The position numbers and the translations under genes were made by a program. Below the pieces are notes generated by a model. The model did no database searches, had not been told where the DNA came from, and saw only the letters and a program-made list of their open reading frames with translations. This document shows positions 17,187 to 25,833 of a stretch of DNA of 64,000 nucleotides, piece after piece; the stretch's first letter is position 1; each line of letters begins with the position of its first letter. This DNA is from Paenibacillus sp. Soil522 (lineage in GTDB: Bacteria > Bacillota > Bacilli > Paenibacillales > Paenibacillaceae): NCBI RefSeq assembly GCF_001428245.1, contig NZ_LMRV01000001.1:220601-284600 (forward strand), given 5' to 3'.

Positions 17187-17384
17187 GTGTCGTTAAGGCC
17201 TATTTTCAAAAAAAGAAGCCGCAAGCAGATGCTTAAACTAACGGAAGATGTTAGCAGCGTTTTGCGGAAAATCATTATTACGCTTGTTATTTTATTAGTT
17301 TGTTCACAGGCAGCTTTGCAAAATAATGCTGTTCGGCATTGGCTAACGGGCGTGGATCAGTGGGAGGGAACCCGCTTGAACTGA
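17187..17384 (+). CDS. ypfB: Small membrane protein, YpfB-like
   Basis: 65-aa protein with a basic N-terminus (SLRPIFKKRSRKQ) and one membrane helix (about 28-45, IIITLVILLVCSQAAL). Position between the PilZ gene and cmk matches B. subtilis ypfB. I prefer GTG 17187, 7 nt after GGAAGGGGAG. An upstream in-frame GTG at 17142 has no ribosome binding site. No function is known. Confidence 0.65.
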   Translation: MSLRPIFKKRSRKQMLKLTEDVSSVLRKIIITLVILLVCSQAALQNNAVRHWLTGVDQWEGTRLN

Positions 17385-17394
17385 CGCTCGACTT

Positions 17395-17423
17395 TTGCAT
17401 CTGCGTTTATAGTGTGGTATAAT
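17395..17423 (+). promoter_or_regulatory. SigA-type promoter of cmk
   Basis: TTGCAT, 17-bp spacer, TATAAT: a near-consensus promoter. The predicted start near 17430 is only a few bases before a terminator-like hairpin (17434-17454). Confidence 0.65.
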
Positions 17424-17433
17424 TTTCACGTTC

Positions 17434-17454
17434 GCAGGCAAAGCCTGCTTTTTT
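17434..17454 (+). terminator. Short terminator-like hairpin before cmk
   Basis: GCAGGC-AAA-GCCTGC followed by six T. It can end transcripts arriving from ypfB. It also lies at the very 5' end of the predicted cmk transcript, where it could protect or shorten the RNA. Confidence 0.65.
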
Positions 17455-17525
17455 CTTGAGAGGTTTGCGTCGCATTATTACATGCATTCGGCCAGCCGTC
17501 TCTACTAAAAGGGGGTTGACCTTAA

Positions 17526-18224
17526 GTGGTGCATCACGTAGGTGACAGCAACTGCATAAACATTGCAATTGACGGGCCGGCAGGCGCGGGCAAGAGCACG
17601 GTTGCGCGAAAAGTCGCCGAGCAGATAGGATATGTGTATATCGATACCGGCTCCATGTACCGCGCTGTAACACTGATCGCCCAGCGGGCAGGTGTGACGG
17701 CGGATCAGACTGCCAAACTAGCTGAACTAGTAAGATCCTTAGAGCTTGAGCTTGAGCCGGGTGAACAAGGTCAGTCTGTATTCGTGAATGGTGAAAATGT
17801 AACCGCATTGATTCGCACGCGCGAGGTGACGCTTCAGGTGTCCCATTTTGCGGCGAATGAAACGGTACGCGAAGTACTTGGAATCATGCAGCGCAAGCTT
17901 GCAGAGCGCAAGGGCGTTGTGATGGATGGCCGGGATATTGGTTCGCACGTGCTGCCTAATGCGGAATTGAAAATTTTTCTGACTGCATCCGTTAAAGAAC
18001 GGGCGCTTCGCCGTTACCGTGAAGTAACGGACAGCCAAACCGTTTCGCTTGCTCAATTGGAAGCTGAGATTGCAGAGCGTGACCGATTGGACGAGCAACG
18101 CGACATTTCACCACTAATATGCGCTTCTGACGCAGTTGTACTCGACAGCACCGCCATGACAATTGACGAAGTAATTTACGCAATTGTGAAATTAAGCCGA
18201 ACCAAAATGGCGGAGGCGAAGTAA
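17526..18224 (+). CDS. cmk: Cytidylate kinase
   Basis: Phosphorylates CMP and dCMP with ATP. The P-loop GPAGAGKST is at residues 17-25, followed by YIDTGSMYRAVTL. MDGRDIGSHVLP and RDRLDEQRDISPL are family signatures. It starts at GTG 17526 (tandem GTG GTG) about 10 nt after AAAAGGGGG. Length 232 aa. It is followed 4 nt later by plsC and then the S1-domain gene, close to the B. subtilis cmk-ypfD arrangement. Confidence 0.95.
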   Translation: MVHHVGDSNCINIAIDGPAGAGKSTVARKVAEQIGYVYIDTGSMYRAVTLIAQRAGVTADQTAKLAELVRSLELELEPGEQGQSVFVNGENVTALIRTREVTLQVSHFAANETVREVLGIMQRKLAERKGVVMDGRDIGSHVLPNAELKIFLTASVKERALRRYREVTDSQTVSLAQLEAEIAERDRLDEQRDISPLICASDAVVLDSTAMTIDEVIYAIVKLSRTKMAEAK

Positions 18225-18227
18225 ACT

Positions 18228-18806
18228 ATGTCATATCTTATTTTTCGGTTTCTGCTGCGTGTCATTTACACGCTGTTGTTCCGATTGGAAGCAAGAGGCA
18301 CGGAAAACATTCCAGCCACTGGTCCAGTCGTCCTCGCTTCGAATCACATAAGCAACTTTGACCCGCCAACGGTTGGCGTTAAGGTGAAGCGAATGGTGTA
18401 TTTTATGGCGAAAGAGGAATTGTTCAAGATTCCGGTCTTCGGGCCTCTCATTCGTTCCTTCGGTGCTTTTCCTGTCAAGCGCGGCGGCGTGAGCAAGGAC
18501 GCGATCAAATCTGCGATCACTTTGCTGAAGGAAGGCAATGTGCTCGGCATATTCCCGGAGGGCTCGCGAAACAATCAATCCGGAGCAGCTAAGAAGGGCG
18601 CAGCCATGATTGCTGTGCGCAGCGGTGCTGCGGTAGTTCCCGTTGCGATTGTCGGCAAGTATAGACCGTTTAGCAAAATGATTGTTTATTATGGCAAGCC
18701 TGTTGATCTTACCGCAATTATTGAGGAATCATCGCCTAATATGCTTGAACAAGTAACAGATGCCATTATGGCTCGCATTCGCGAGCTAGCTACAAACAAT
18801 CGTTAA
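18228..18806 (+). CDS. plsC: 1-acyl-sn-glycerol-3-phosphate acyltransferase
   Basis: Second acylation step of phosphatidic acid synthesis. Motif I NHISNFD (H40, D45) is the catalytic HX4D box. The substrate-binding motif FPEGSRN and the later VVPVAIVGKY segment are present. An N-terminal hydrophobic helix (SYLIFRFLLRVIYTLLF) anchors it to the membrane. Length 192 aa. It is inserted between cmk and the S1 gene, where B. subtilis has no plsC. Confidence 0.92.
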   Translation: MSYLIFRFLLRVIYTLLFRLEARGTENIPATGPVVLASNHISNFDPPTVGVKVKRMVYFMAKEELFKIPVFGPLIRSFGAFPVKRGGVSKDAIKSAITLLKEGNVLGIFPEGSRNNQSGAAKKGAAMIAVRSGAAVVPVAIVGKYRPFSKMIVYYGKPVDLTAIIEESSPNMLEQVTDAIMARIRELATNNR

Positions 18807-18887
18807 TTCATGTTTTAAATGCTGCTTTCGCTCTAGGCGCTTGCGGATTTAAATAAAGTTGGGGTATGAACTGAGGAGGTTATTTCA

Positions 18888-20123
18888 ATGTCAGAAGAAA
18901 CTAATGTGCAAGAATCCGTGGCGGAAGAAGTTAGCCAAGACGCTTTGGATAATTTCGTGTCTTTGAAAAAAGGCGATTCCGTTAAAGGTACGATCGTCAA
19001 AATCGAAGATAACCAAGCTTATGTAAGCCTTGGATATAAATATGACGGTGTCATTCCGATTCGCGAGCTTTCTGCGGTGCAGATTGAGAACGCTACGGAC
19101 GCGGTTCAAATCGGTCAAGAGGTTGAGCTTAAAGTCGTAAGCATTGACGACGAGAAAGAAAAGCTTGTTCTTTCGAAACGTCTGGTTGACGGCGAGAAAG
19201 CATGGGAAGTGCTTGAGCAACGCTTTGAGAGCGGCGAAGTATTCGAAGTTGCCGTTGCTGACGTTGTGAAGGGCGGACTCGTGGCTGACGTAGGCGTGCG
19301 CGGATTTATTCCGGCATCTATGGTTGAGCGTCACTTTGTTGAAGATTTCTCCGATTACAAAGGCCGTACGCTTCGCGTAAAGGTTAAAGAAATCGATCGT
19401 GAGAACAACAAAGTAATCCTTTCCCAAAAAGAAGTGCTTGACGCTGAGTTCGAGCAAAGCAAAAAGCAAGTAATCGCTTCGCTTGAAGTTGGTCAAGAGC
19501 TTGAAGGAACTGTTCAACGCCTTACGCCATTCGGCGCCTTCGTTGATATCGGCGGCATCGACGGTCTCGTTCACGTATCCGAGCTTTCCTGGCAGCATGT
19601 TGCTCATCCAAAGGATGTCGTTGCTGAAGGTCAAGCGGTCCGTGTTAAAGTACTTAAAGTTGATCCGGCAGCTGGCAAAATCAGCCTTAGCTTGAAAGCC
19701 GCTCAACCAGGTCCTTGGGATACTGCAGGTGCTCAATTTGCAATTGGCGATATCGTAACAGGAACTGTCCGCCGTATCGTACCTTTCGGCGCTTTCGTTG
19801 AAATCGCTCCAGGTGTGGAAGGACTCGTTCACATTTCCCAAATCGCTCACCGCCACATTGCGACACCTAACGAGGTTCTTCAAGAAGGGCAAGAGGTACA
19901 AGCGAAAGTACTTGACTTCAACCCTGCTGATAAACGCGTTAGCCTAAGCATCAAAGAAACAGAAGAAGCGCCAGAGCAAGCTGCTCCCAGCGCTAGACCT
20001 GAAAGAGCGCCACGCGCTCAAAAAATTGAGAAAATCGATAACCCGAACGTAAGCTTGAGCAACGAGAGCATGAGCTACTCGCTAGCAGAGCGTTTCGGCG
20101 ATAAGCTTAAAAACCTTAAATAA
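18888..20123 (+). CDS. ypfD: S1 RNA-binding domain protein (RpsA-like, YpfD)
   Basis: 411-aa protein with four S1 (OB-fold) repeats starting near residues 29, 115, 199 and 285, each with a G-F-V/A-pattern such as VQRLTPFGAFVDIGGIDGLVHVSELSW. The acidic N-terminus and the Pro/Ala/Arg-rich tail are low complexity. It corresponds to B. subtilis YpfD, a ribosomal protein S1 homologue that is not essential there. GAGGAGG lies before the ATG. The wobble usage (GCT, GTT, CGC) suggests high expression. Confidence 0.92.
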   Translation: MSEETNVQESVAEEVSQDALDNFVSLKKGDSVKGTIVKIEDNQAYVSLGYKYDGVIPIRELSAVQIENATDAVQIGQEVELKVVSIDDEKEKLVLSKRLVDGEKAWEVLEQRFESGEVFEVAVADVVKGGLVADVGVRGFIPASMVERHFVEDFSDYKGRTLRVKVKEIDRENNKVILSQKEVLDAEFEQSKKQVIASLEVGQELEGTVQRLTPFGAFVDIGGIDGLVHVSELSWQHVAHPKDVVAEGQAVRVKVLKVDPAAGKISLSLKAAQPGPWDTAGAQFAIGDIVTGTVRRIVPFGAFVEIAPGVEGLVHISQIAHRHIATPNEVLQEGQEVQAKVLDFNPADKRVSLSIKETEEAPEQAAPSARPERAPRAQKIEKIDNPNVSLSNESMSYSLAERFGDKLKNLK

Positions 20124-20140
20124 AATAATTTTCCTGTATA

Positions 20141-20185
20141 AGGAGCTGTTTCTGCGAGCCATCGCAGGAATAGCTCCTTTTTTTT
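20141..20185 (+). terminator. Terminator of the S1-domain gene
   Basis: AGGAGCTGTTTCTGCGA pairs with TCGCAGGAATAGCTCCT (one mismatch) around GCCA, then eight T. Very strong. Confidence 0.9.
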
Positions 20186-20217
20186 GGTGCATAATAGGGG
20201 GTACAAGAGGTGATAAC

Positions 20218-20862
20218 GTGAATCCTGGATATGTGTCGATTTGGATTCTAATTATATTATTCATTCTGATCGCGACGGGATGGAAGCCGTATTTGGCTCC
20301 AGATATCAGCCGTCGTACGATGGCTTTTCTTGGAATCATAACAGCCTTACTGCTTAACGTTTCACTATGGTGGTCGCCATTTCCTCAGCAAATTCAGGCC
20401 CAGCTTCATGTGAGCTCTTGTTTGTTTATACTGGCCGGCTTCATGACCTATATAGATTCCGAGGATTGGAGCTATAAAGGGTATTTGCTTTTGTGTGCGG
20501 TAATGATTGCCGTCATTTGGGGCTTTATCCGGAAAATGTACAGCTATGATCCCATATTTCATTGGGTTGATCCGAGATGGGACGCCCCGTTACTCTGCGG
20601 AATGTTTTGCGGCGCTTTTACGTCCCGGGTCAAGCATCAGTTTGGTATGATCGTTTGGGGAGCGGTGCTTGGGGAGATCCTGAATGCAGTGCTGCAGGCC
20701 GGTATTTATACGGCCTATATCGGTTCTTTATCCTGGTGGGATAGTTTTTGGATTGCCATGGCAGCGGCTAGATTGTTCAGTTTATTGCTAAAATCGATTC
20801 GGCTTGGCGTATCAAAGCTTAGCGGGATGCTATGGCAGATCAAGGGGGGACGGTCTTCATAA
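20218..20862 (+). CDS. Polytopic membrane protein, YphA-like
   Basis: 214-aa membrane protein with about six hydrophobic helices. Position after the S1-domain gene and before der matches B. subtilis yphA. Start GTG 20218 follows AGAGGTGATAAC. The stop overlaps the next start (TAATG). Function unknown; the operon with the YIEGIA protein suggests a shared, perhaps sporulation-related, role. Confidence 0.72.
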   Translation: MNPGYVSIWILIILFILIATGWKPYLAPDISRRTMAFLGIITALLLNVSLWWSPFPQQIQAQLHVSSCLFILAGFMTYIDSEDWSYKGYLLLCAVMIAVIWGFIRKMYSYDPIFHWVDPRWDAPLLCGMFCGAFTSRVKHQFGMIVWGAVLGEILNAVLQAGIYTAYIGSLSWWDSFWIAMAAARLFSLLLKSIRLGVSKLSGMLWQIKGGRSS

Positions 20863-21779
20863 TGCAGCATTTTCTCGTCCAAAATAAATTTTTGGCAGGC
20901 GTACTATTGGGCATTGTCTTCGGCATTATTTCGAGGTTGCTCATGCTCAGGACGGACTATCGACAGTATCCGACATACCCGCACGGCCGCATTATCCATA
21001 TTTCGTTAGGTGTCATTGCAGCGGCGCTTGGGGCTGTGGCCGTACCTGCATTATTCAATAAAGACTATACGGCTATCACCTTTCTAACGCTGGCTGCACA
21101 GCAATTTAGAGATGTCCGGAAGATGGAACGGGACACTTTGACGAAAATCGACAGTATGGAGCTGGTTGGGCGAGGATCGACTTATATCGAAGGGATTGCG
21201 ATGGTGTTCGAGGGACGAAATTACTTGGTTATTATGACAGCTTTGCTAACAAGTTTGTTTAGTATTTTAGTTAATATATGGATAGGCATTCTAGCAGGGG
21301 CATTGTCGCTTTTGATCGTCGAGAAGCTTAAATCAGGAAAAGCCGTTTCTCATATTGCTGCGGTGCAGGCAGCCAAGGTGAAGGTTGATGGACCCGATTT
21401 GTTCGTTGAAGACATCTATATTATGAATGTCGGCTTAAAATCAAATCAGGAAATTATTGCGGAACGGGGGATGGGTTATATTTTGACCCCCTACAATTCG
21501 AATGGGAAGGTTACGTTAAGCAATCTCGGTCAGCGTCAAGCGATCCTCTATGATATGGCTACGATTCTTGGCGTTTATCGCGACGATGGCGAGCCCGCTC
21601 TCATACCGATGGCCAAGCTGGATATGAAAGACGGGCGATTAGCCGTGTTTATATTGCCGCAGGAGCTTAATTCGGATAAAGGGAAGGAAGTCATTTTGCG
21701 CGTTCCTATACTGGAATCCGCCGTCAGGATGCCGACGGAGGCGGCCGTGAACAAGAAGGAGGCAGGCGAGCATGGCTAA
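20862..21779 (+). CDS. YIEGIA family membrane protein
   Basis: 305-aa protein carrying the family hallmark YIEGIA (in GRGSTYIEGIAMVFEGRN). Hydrophobic segments lie near 5-25, 45-65 and 125-165. A soluble C-terminal region of about 150 residues ends in VILRVPILES. ATG 20862 overlaps the previous stop and follows AAGGGGGGA; an in-frame ATG at 20832 lies inside the previous gene. The family is found in spore-formers beside a small partner protein, here at 21772. The role is not established as far as I can say. Confidence 0.8.
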   Translation: MQHFLVQNKFLAGVLLGIVFGIISRLLMLRTDYRQYPTYPHGRIIHISLGVIAAALGAVAVPALFNKDYTAITFLTLAAQQFRDVRKMERDTLTKIDSMELVGRGSTYIEGIAMVFEGRNYLVIMTALLTSLFSILVNIWIGILAGALSLLIVEKLKSGKAVSHIAAVQAAKVKVDGPDLFVEDIYIMNVGLKSNQEIIAERGMGYILTPYNSNGKVTLSNLGQRQAILYDMATILGVYRDDGEPALIPMAKLDMKDGRLAVFILPQELNSDKGKEVILRVPILESAVRMPTEAAVNKKEAGEHG

Positions 21780-21957
21780 TATCGTCGCTGTTGTGTCTAT
21801 GTACGCCGAATCGGTAGGTGGAGGGGCCCCTACATTTATCGTGGAAAATGAGGATAAACTGGAGGAAACCTCGTTTCTGCTTGAGAAGATTTTGGATGCG
21901 AGCGCACATGATTTGAAGAATGGTACTTTTATACTGGTCAATCACAAGGTAATATGA
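21772..21957 (+). CDS. Small partner of the YIEGIA protein (capping complex subunit type)
   Basis: 61-aa soluble protein starting MANIVAVVSMYAESVGGGAPTF. It overlaps the YIEGIA gene by 8 nt with an AAGGAGG upstream, so translation is coupled. I know this pair as YIEGIA plus a capping-complex subunit in Paenibacillus and Clostridia annotations; that naming is recalled, not derived from the sequence. No catalytic motif or Cys is present. Confidence 0.7.
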   Translation: MANIVAVVSMYAESVGGGAPTFIVENEDKLEETSFLLEKILDASAHDLKNGTFILVNHKVI

Positions 21958-22030
21958 AAAGTTAGCCAAGAACGTACTTTTTTGCTATGATGGTTATCGT
22001 GAGTATTTTTGAAGGAGTGGAAAACAAACT

Positions 22031-23353
22031 ATGGCAAGACCCGTTATAGCTATTGTCGGTCGTCCGAATGTGGGTAAATCCACCATTTTTAATCGGGTCA
22101 TCGGCGACCGTCTAGCAATTGTTGAGGATAAACCGGGTATCACGCGTGACAGACTTTATGGAACCGGAGAGTGGAATGGAAAACCGTTCAGCATCATTGA
22201 TACTGGCGGTATTGAAATCGATGGTGAAGATGAAATTATGAAATCTGTTCGTATGCAGGCTGAACTTGCAATTGAAGAGGCGGATGTCATTATCTTTATG
22301 GCCGATGCGAAAACCGGTTTGACGCATGCGGATGATGAAGTTGCTCAAATGCTGTTCCGTTCTGGCAAGCCTGTCGTACTTGCAGTTAATAAAGTTGATA
22401 ATGAAGGCCGGATGGACGAAGTCTACGAGTTTTACGGATTGGGTTTTGGCCAACCGATCGCCATATCCGGTTCGCACGGGCTTGGCATTGGAGATTTGCT
22501 TGATGCGGCTGTCGAGCTTCTGCCTGAACAAACGGATGACGAGTACGATGAAGATATCATTCGCGTTGCGTTAATCGGACGTCCGAATGTCGGAAAATCA
22601 TCTCTCGTTAATGCGCTGCTAGGCGAAGATCGCGTTATTGTAAGCAATGTGGCAGGTACGACGCGCGATGCGATCGATACGCCTTTCGAACGCGACGGTC
22701 AACGTTATGTGTTGATCGATACGGCCGGGATGCGTAAACGGGGCAAAGTGTACGAATCTACGGAGAAGTACAGCGTCATGCGGGCGATGAAAGCAATCGA
22801 GCGCGCGGATGTCGTCCTGGTCCTGATTAATGGGGAAGAGGGTATCATCGAACAGGACAAGCATATTGCCGGTTATGCTCATGAAGCTGGCAAGGCATCG
22901 ATATTTGTAGTAAACAAATGGGATGTCGTTGAGAAGGACGAGAAAACGATGCAAAGTTTCTCGCAAAACATCCGCGACCATTTCTTGTTTATGTCGTATG
23001 CACCAATCGTTTATCTATCTGCCCTGACTAAACAGCGTTTACATAAGCTGCTCCCTGTCGTCAAACATGTATCTGAGCAGCATGCGATGCGTATTCAGAC
23101 GCATCTGCTTAATGACGTCATTTCGGATGCTGTGGCTATCAATCCTCCACCGTCCGATAAAGGCAAGCGTCTGCGCATTAACTATGTAACGCAGGTAGCT
23201 ACCAAGCCGCCGACGATCGTTGTATTTGTCAATGATCCGGAAATCATGCATTTCTCGTATGAGCGCTATTTAGAAAATAAAATTCGTGCAGCATTTAATT
23301 TTGAAGGGACGCCAATCCGAATATTTTCGCGTCGCAAGTCCGAAGAAGATTAG
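22031..23353 (+). CDS. der: Ribosome biogenesis GTPase Der (EngA)
   Basis: Essential GTPase for 50S assembly with two tandem G domains. Each has a P-loop GRPNVGKS (near residues 8 and 182), a DTGG/DTAG G3 motif and an NKVD/NKWD G4 motif. A C-terminal KH-like domain ends with [13 protein letters not shown]. Length is 440 aa. GAAGGAGTGG precedes the ATG. Position before plsY-gpsA is close to the B. subtilis order. Confidence 0.96.
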   Translation: MARPVIAIVGRPNVGKSTIFNRVIGDRLAIVEDKPGITRDRLYGTGEWNGKPFSIIDTGGIEIDGEDEIMKSVRMQAELAIEEADVIIFMADAKTGLTHADDEVAQMLFRSGKPVVLAVNKVDNEGRMDEVYEFYGLGFGQPIAISGSHGLGIGDLLDAAVELLPEQTDDEYDEDIIRVALIGRPNVGKSSLVNALLGEDRVIVSNVAGTTRDAIDTPFERDGQRYVLIDTAGMRKRGKVYESTEKYSVMRAMKAIERADVVLVLINGEEGIIEQDKHIAGYAHEAGKASIFVVNKWDVVEKDEKTMQSFSQNIRDHFLFMSYAPIVYLSALTKQRLHKLLPVVKHVSEQHAMRIQTHLLNDVISDAVAINPPPSDKGKRLRINYVTQVATKPPTIVVFVNDPEIMHFSYERYLENKIRAAFNFEGTPIRIFSRRKSEED

Positions 23354-23365
23354 GGGAGAAGTAGC

Positions 23366-23962
23366 TTGTTATATGGAGTAATCGCGGTTGCTTTAAGCTA
23401 TTTATTAGGTTCAGTTTCATTCAGTATCGTAATAGCGAAATGGGTCAAAGGAATCGATATTCGTCAGCACGGCAGCGGTAACGCTGGAGCTACGAATACG
23501 TTACGGGTGCTCGGCAAAGGGCCGGGCATACTCGTATTTTTACTTGATATCGCTAAAGGTGTCGCAGCTGTCTGGATCGGTCACGGCCTAGGCGAAAATG
23601 ATTGGATTCCCGTACTATGCGGTCTTGCCGCCATCGTCGGACATAACTGGCCGATTTGGTTTCGCTTCAAGGGCGGCAAGGGTATTGCGACGACTGTTGG
23701 CGTTATTGCGACGCTTGCGTTTGTTCCAGCGCTTTGCGCCGGTGCCGTTGCGATCCTGACGATTGCATTAACCAGATACGTTTCGCTCGGCTCGTTATTG
23801 TTTGCGGCTTTAACGCCATTATTTATTTCTGTCTTTTATTTTTCCGTGCCTTTACTTTGTGCAAGTCTTCTGATCTGTATTTTTGCTTTCGTACGCCATC
23901 GGACGAACATCGTAAAGCTGCTTCAAGGAACGGAAAACAAGCTAGGTGCAAAGAAAGGATAG
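23366..23962 (+). CDS. plsY: Glycerol-3-phosphate acyltransferase PlsY
   Basis: Membrane enzyme that transfers the acyl group from acyl-phosphate to glycerol-3-phosphate. Family motifs: GSVSFSIVIAKW, HGSGNAGATNTLRVLGKGPG and FKGGKGIATTVGV. Several membrane helices. It starts at TTG 23366, 5 nt after GGGGAGAA. Together with gpsA downstream it forms a unit that makes and acylates glycerol-3-phosphate; plsC at 18.2 kb does the second acylation. Confidence 0.93.
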   Translation: MLYGVIAVALSYLLGSVSFSIVIAKWVKGIDIRQHGSGNAGATNTLRVLGKGPGILVFLLDIAKGVAAVWIGHGLGENDWIPVLCGLAAIVGHNWPIWFRFKGGKGIATTVGVIATLAFVPALCAGAVAILTIALTRYVSLGSLLFAALTPLFISVFYFSVPLLCASLLICIFAFVRHRTNIVKLLQGTENKLGAKKG

Positions 23963-23972
23963 TGATCGTCGC

Positions 23973-25007
23973 ATGACAAAGCCTATTCCATCAACGACGA
24001 AAATGGCAGCAGTGCTGGTGGCGGGAAGCTGGGGTACTGCGCTTGCTTCCGTTCTAGCGAATAATGGCTATCACGTTAACCTTTGGACACGCAGCGAGGA
24101 GCAGGCGGAAGGAATTAACCGGGATCGTGAAAACAGAAAATTTTTGCCTGGCGTTCAGCTGCCGGAACTCATTCATGCAACAACGGATATGAAATCGGCG
24201 CTGCAGGATGCGGAGCTCGCCTTATTCGTTGCGCCTTCCGGCGCAATGCGTGAGGTGGCCAAGCAAGCAGCGCTGCACTTGTCTTCTGAGACGCTCGTCG
24301 TTCATGCGACGAAAGGCTTTGAAACAGGCACGCTGAAGAGAATGACGACTGTACTTTCTGAAGAGCTCGGCCGCCCGCTGGAGCAGCTTGTCGTGCTGTC
24401 TGGACCAAGCCATGCGGAAGAAGTCATTCTTAAGCAGCCTACTACAGTAGTTGTCGCATCAGCAAACCTGCAAGCGGCTGAACAAGCTCAGGATGCGCTT
24501 ATGAATACGCATTTCCGCGTTTATACGAACCCGGATGTGGTGGGTGTGGAGGTTGCCGGCGCGATCAAAAACATCATTGCGTTAGGAGCAGGATTGACGG
24601 ACGGGCTTCATTTTGGCGATAATGCTAAAGCTGCATTATTGACTCGCGGTCTGGCTGAGATCAGCAGGCTTGGCACGGCTATGGGGGCGAATCCGCTCAC
24701 CTTCGCCGGTCTAGCCGGTGTTGGCGACCTTGTTGTTACGTGCACAAGCAAGCACAGCCGCAATTGGCGCGCCGGTTATATGCTGGCAGACGGGACTCCT
24801 CTAGAGGAGGTGCTCAGCCGAATGGGCATGGTCGTAGAAGGGGTGCGTACTACGCGAGCCGCCTATGATTTGGCGAAGCAGCATGATGTCGAGATGCCGA
24901 TTACGTTTCAGCTTTACGAGGTTTTGTTCGCAAATAAAGCGCCCCGAACAGCCGTCGAGCATCTTATGGGACGACTTCGTACGCATGAGATCGAGGAACT
25001 GGGCTAA
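23973..25007 (+). CDS. gpsA: NAD(P)-dependent glycerol-3-phosphate dehydrogenase
   Basis: Reduces dihydroxyacetone phosphate to sn-glycerol-3-phosphate for phospholipids. The N-terminal nucleotide loop reads VLVAGSWGTALA; most GpsA proteins have GxGSWG, so the first Gly is Val here. The catalytic Lys lies in EVAGAIKNIIALGAG, and AALLTRGLAEISRLG and KHSRN follow. I prefer ATG 23973; an in-frame GTG at 23946 lies inside plsY. The enzyme is otherwise complete at 344 aa. Confidence 0.93.
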   Translation: MTKPIPSTTKMAAVLVAGSWGTALASVLANNGYHVNLWTRSEEQAEGINRDRENRKFLPGVQLPELIHATTDMKSALQDAELALFVAPSGAMREVAKQAALHLSSETLVVHATKGFETGTLKRMTTVLSEELGRPLEQLVVLSGPSHAEEVILKQPTTVVVASANLQAAEQAQDALMNTHFRVYTNPDVVGVEVAGAIKNIIALGAGLTDGLHFGDNAKAALLTRGLAEISRLGTAMGANPLTFAGLAGVGDLVVTCTSKHSRNWRAGYMLADGTPLEEVLSRMGMVVEGVRTTRAAYDLAKQHDVEMPITFQLYEVLFANKAPRTAVEHLMGRLRTHEIEELG

Positions 25008-25021
25008 GGACCAGCGCCTAC

Positions 25022-25048
25022 ACCAAACCTATCTCCTTCTCATATGAT
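25022..25048 (+). promoter_or_regulatory. Candidate SigK promoter of spoVIF
   Basis: AC at 25022-25023, 17-bp spacer, CATATGAT at 25041-25048, matching the mother-cell SigK pattern (AC-N16/17-CATAnnnTA) apart from the last base. B. subtilis spoVIF is SigK-dependent, which fits. Confidence 0.4.
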
Positions 25049-25088
25049 GCATGGAGCAAGACACTAGCGCATCCTGGAGGTGTAGGGT

Positions 25089-25364
25089 ATGGCGAAGGAC
25101 TTTTCCAAAGACATTCTCAATTCGATCAATAAAAAAACCGGCAAAAATATTTCCGAAAGCACAGTCAAAAAACTTGCCAGCGGTGTTACTGATGAAACGA
25201 TGAAAGACGAAGCCGAGCTGCGCAAGCTGATCAAGCAAGTGTCGGAAATGGCTAAGGTAAAGGTTGCGGAATCCACGGTCAATGATATCGTTAAGGCTGT
25301 TAAGGCTAGCGGCATGAGCACGAGCAATATGGAAGCTCTCATGAAAATGATGATGAAAAAATAA
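25089..25364 (+). CDS. spoVIF: Stage VI sporulation protein F
   Basis: 91-aa helical, Lys-rich protein. The pattern FSKDILNSINKKTGKNISESTVKKLASGV...LRKLIKQVSEMAKVKV matches the SpoVIF (YjcC) family, needed for spore coat assembly and resistance in B. subtilis. CTGGAGGTG precedes the ATG. In B. subtilis the gene lies elsewhere; here it sits between gpsA and yphE. Confidence 0.8.
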   Translation: MAKDFSKDILNSINKKTGKNISESTVKKLASGVTDETMKDEAELRKLIKQVSEMAKVKVAESTVNDIVKAVKASGMSTSNMEALMKMMMKK

Positions 25365-25374
25365 AGGTTAGCGG

Positions 25375-25441
25375 CAAAAGCGAGGGCGTTCCGGATGTTC
25401 ACATCCGGTGCTATGCCCTGTCAGCTTTTGTCCTTTTTTTT
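25375..25441 (+). terminator. Large terminator after spoVIF
   Basis: CAAAAGC (25375-25381) pairs with GCTTTTG (25424-25430), enclosing a perfect inner hairpin CCGGATG-TTCA-CATCCGG. A run of T follows. Confidence 0.8.
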
Positions 25442-25484
25442 AAAATATAAGAATGTATTAGTTTCACCCTTATATCTGCTTATA

Positions 25485-25537
25485 TTTCATCGCGAAACGA
25501 GCTTTTGCCGCCAGAGGACGGCGATAGCCGTTTACGC
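25485..25537 (+). repeat. Dispersed intergenic palindrome, copy A
   Basis: GCGAAACGAGCTTTTGCCG, a CCAGAGGA centre, then CGGCGATAGCCGTTTACGC: an imperfect hairpin (AAACG-GCT-GCCG / CGGC-AGC-CGTTT). Related copies lie at 26166-26216 and, more diverged, at 40911-40956. Confidence 0.5.
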
Positions 25538-25598
25538 TTGTGCGATGTTATAATGGGTGAGAATTCATATTGATATAGATTAGGAGAATGGAATTATT

Positions 25599-25778
25599 AT
25601 GGATGCAATGACAAAAATGTGGGTTTCGCTATTCGGCATTGGAATGATGGCGATCGCGGCCCTTTTAATTACGTTCGCCCGTTTAAAAACGAAAGGCGTA
25701 GTGAAATTTGTCCTTACGCTGCTTGCCTTCTTCGTTCTAATAATCGGATTTATTTGCGGACTTATATCCATTATTTAG
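25599..25778 (+). CDS. yphE: DUF2768 family small membrane protein (YphE)
   Basis: 59-aa protein with two membrane helices (about 8-26 and 36-57) joined by a basic loop RLKTKGVVK. It resembles B. subtilis YphE (DUF2768), including KMW near the start and the Lys-rich loop, and sits in the same order (gpsA, yphE, yphF, spoIVA). The ATG follows TAGGAGAAT at about 9 nt. Function unknown, presumably sporulation-related. Confidence 0.75.
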   Translation: MDAMTKMWVSLFGIGMMAIAALLITFARLKTKGVVKFVLTLLAFFVLIIGFICGLISII

Positions 25779-25833
25779 CATTTCTACATACGAGAGTGGA
25801 AACCGCTAACAGAAAGGGAGATATTGACATACA

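Noticed and set aside
18891-19901. 336-codon open frame on the minus strand opposite the S1-domain gene
   Set aside because: Mirror of a highly biased coding sequence; no ribosome binding site, and the forward protein has four clear S1 domains.
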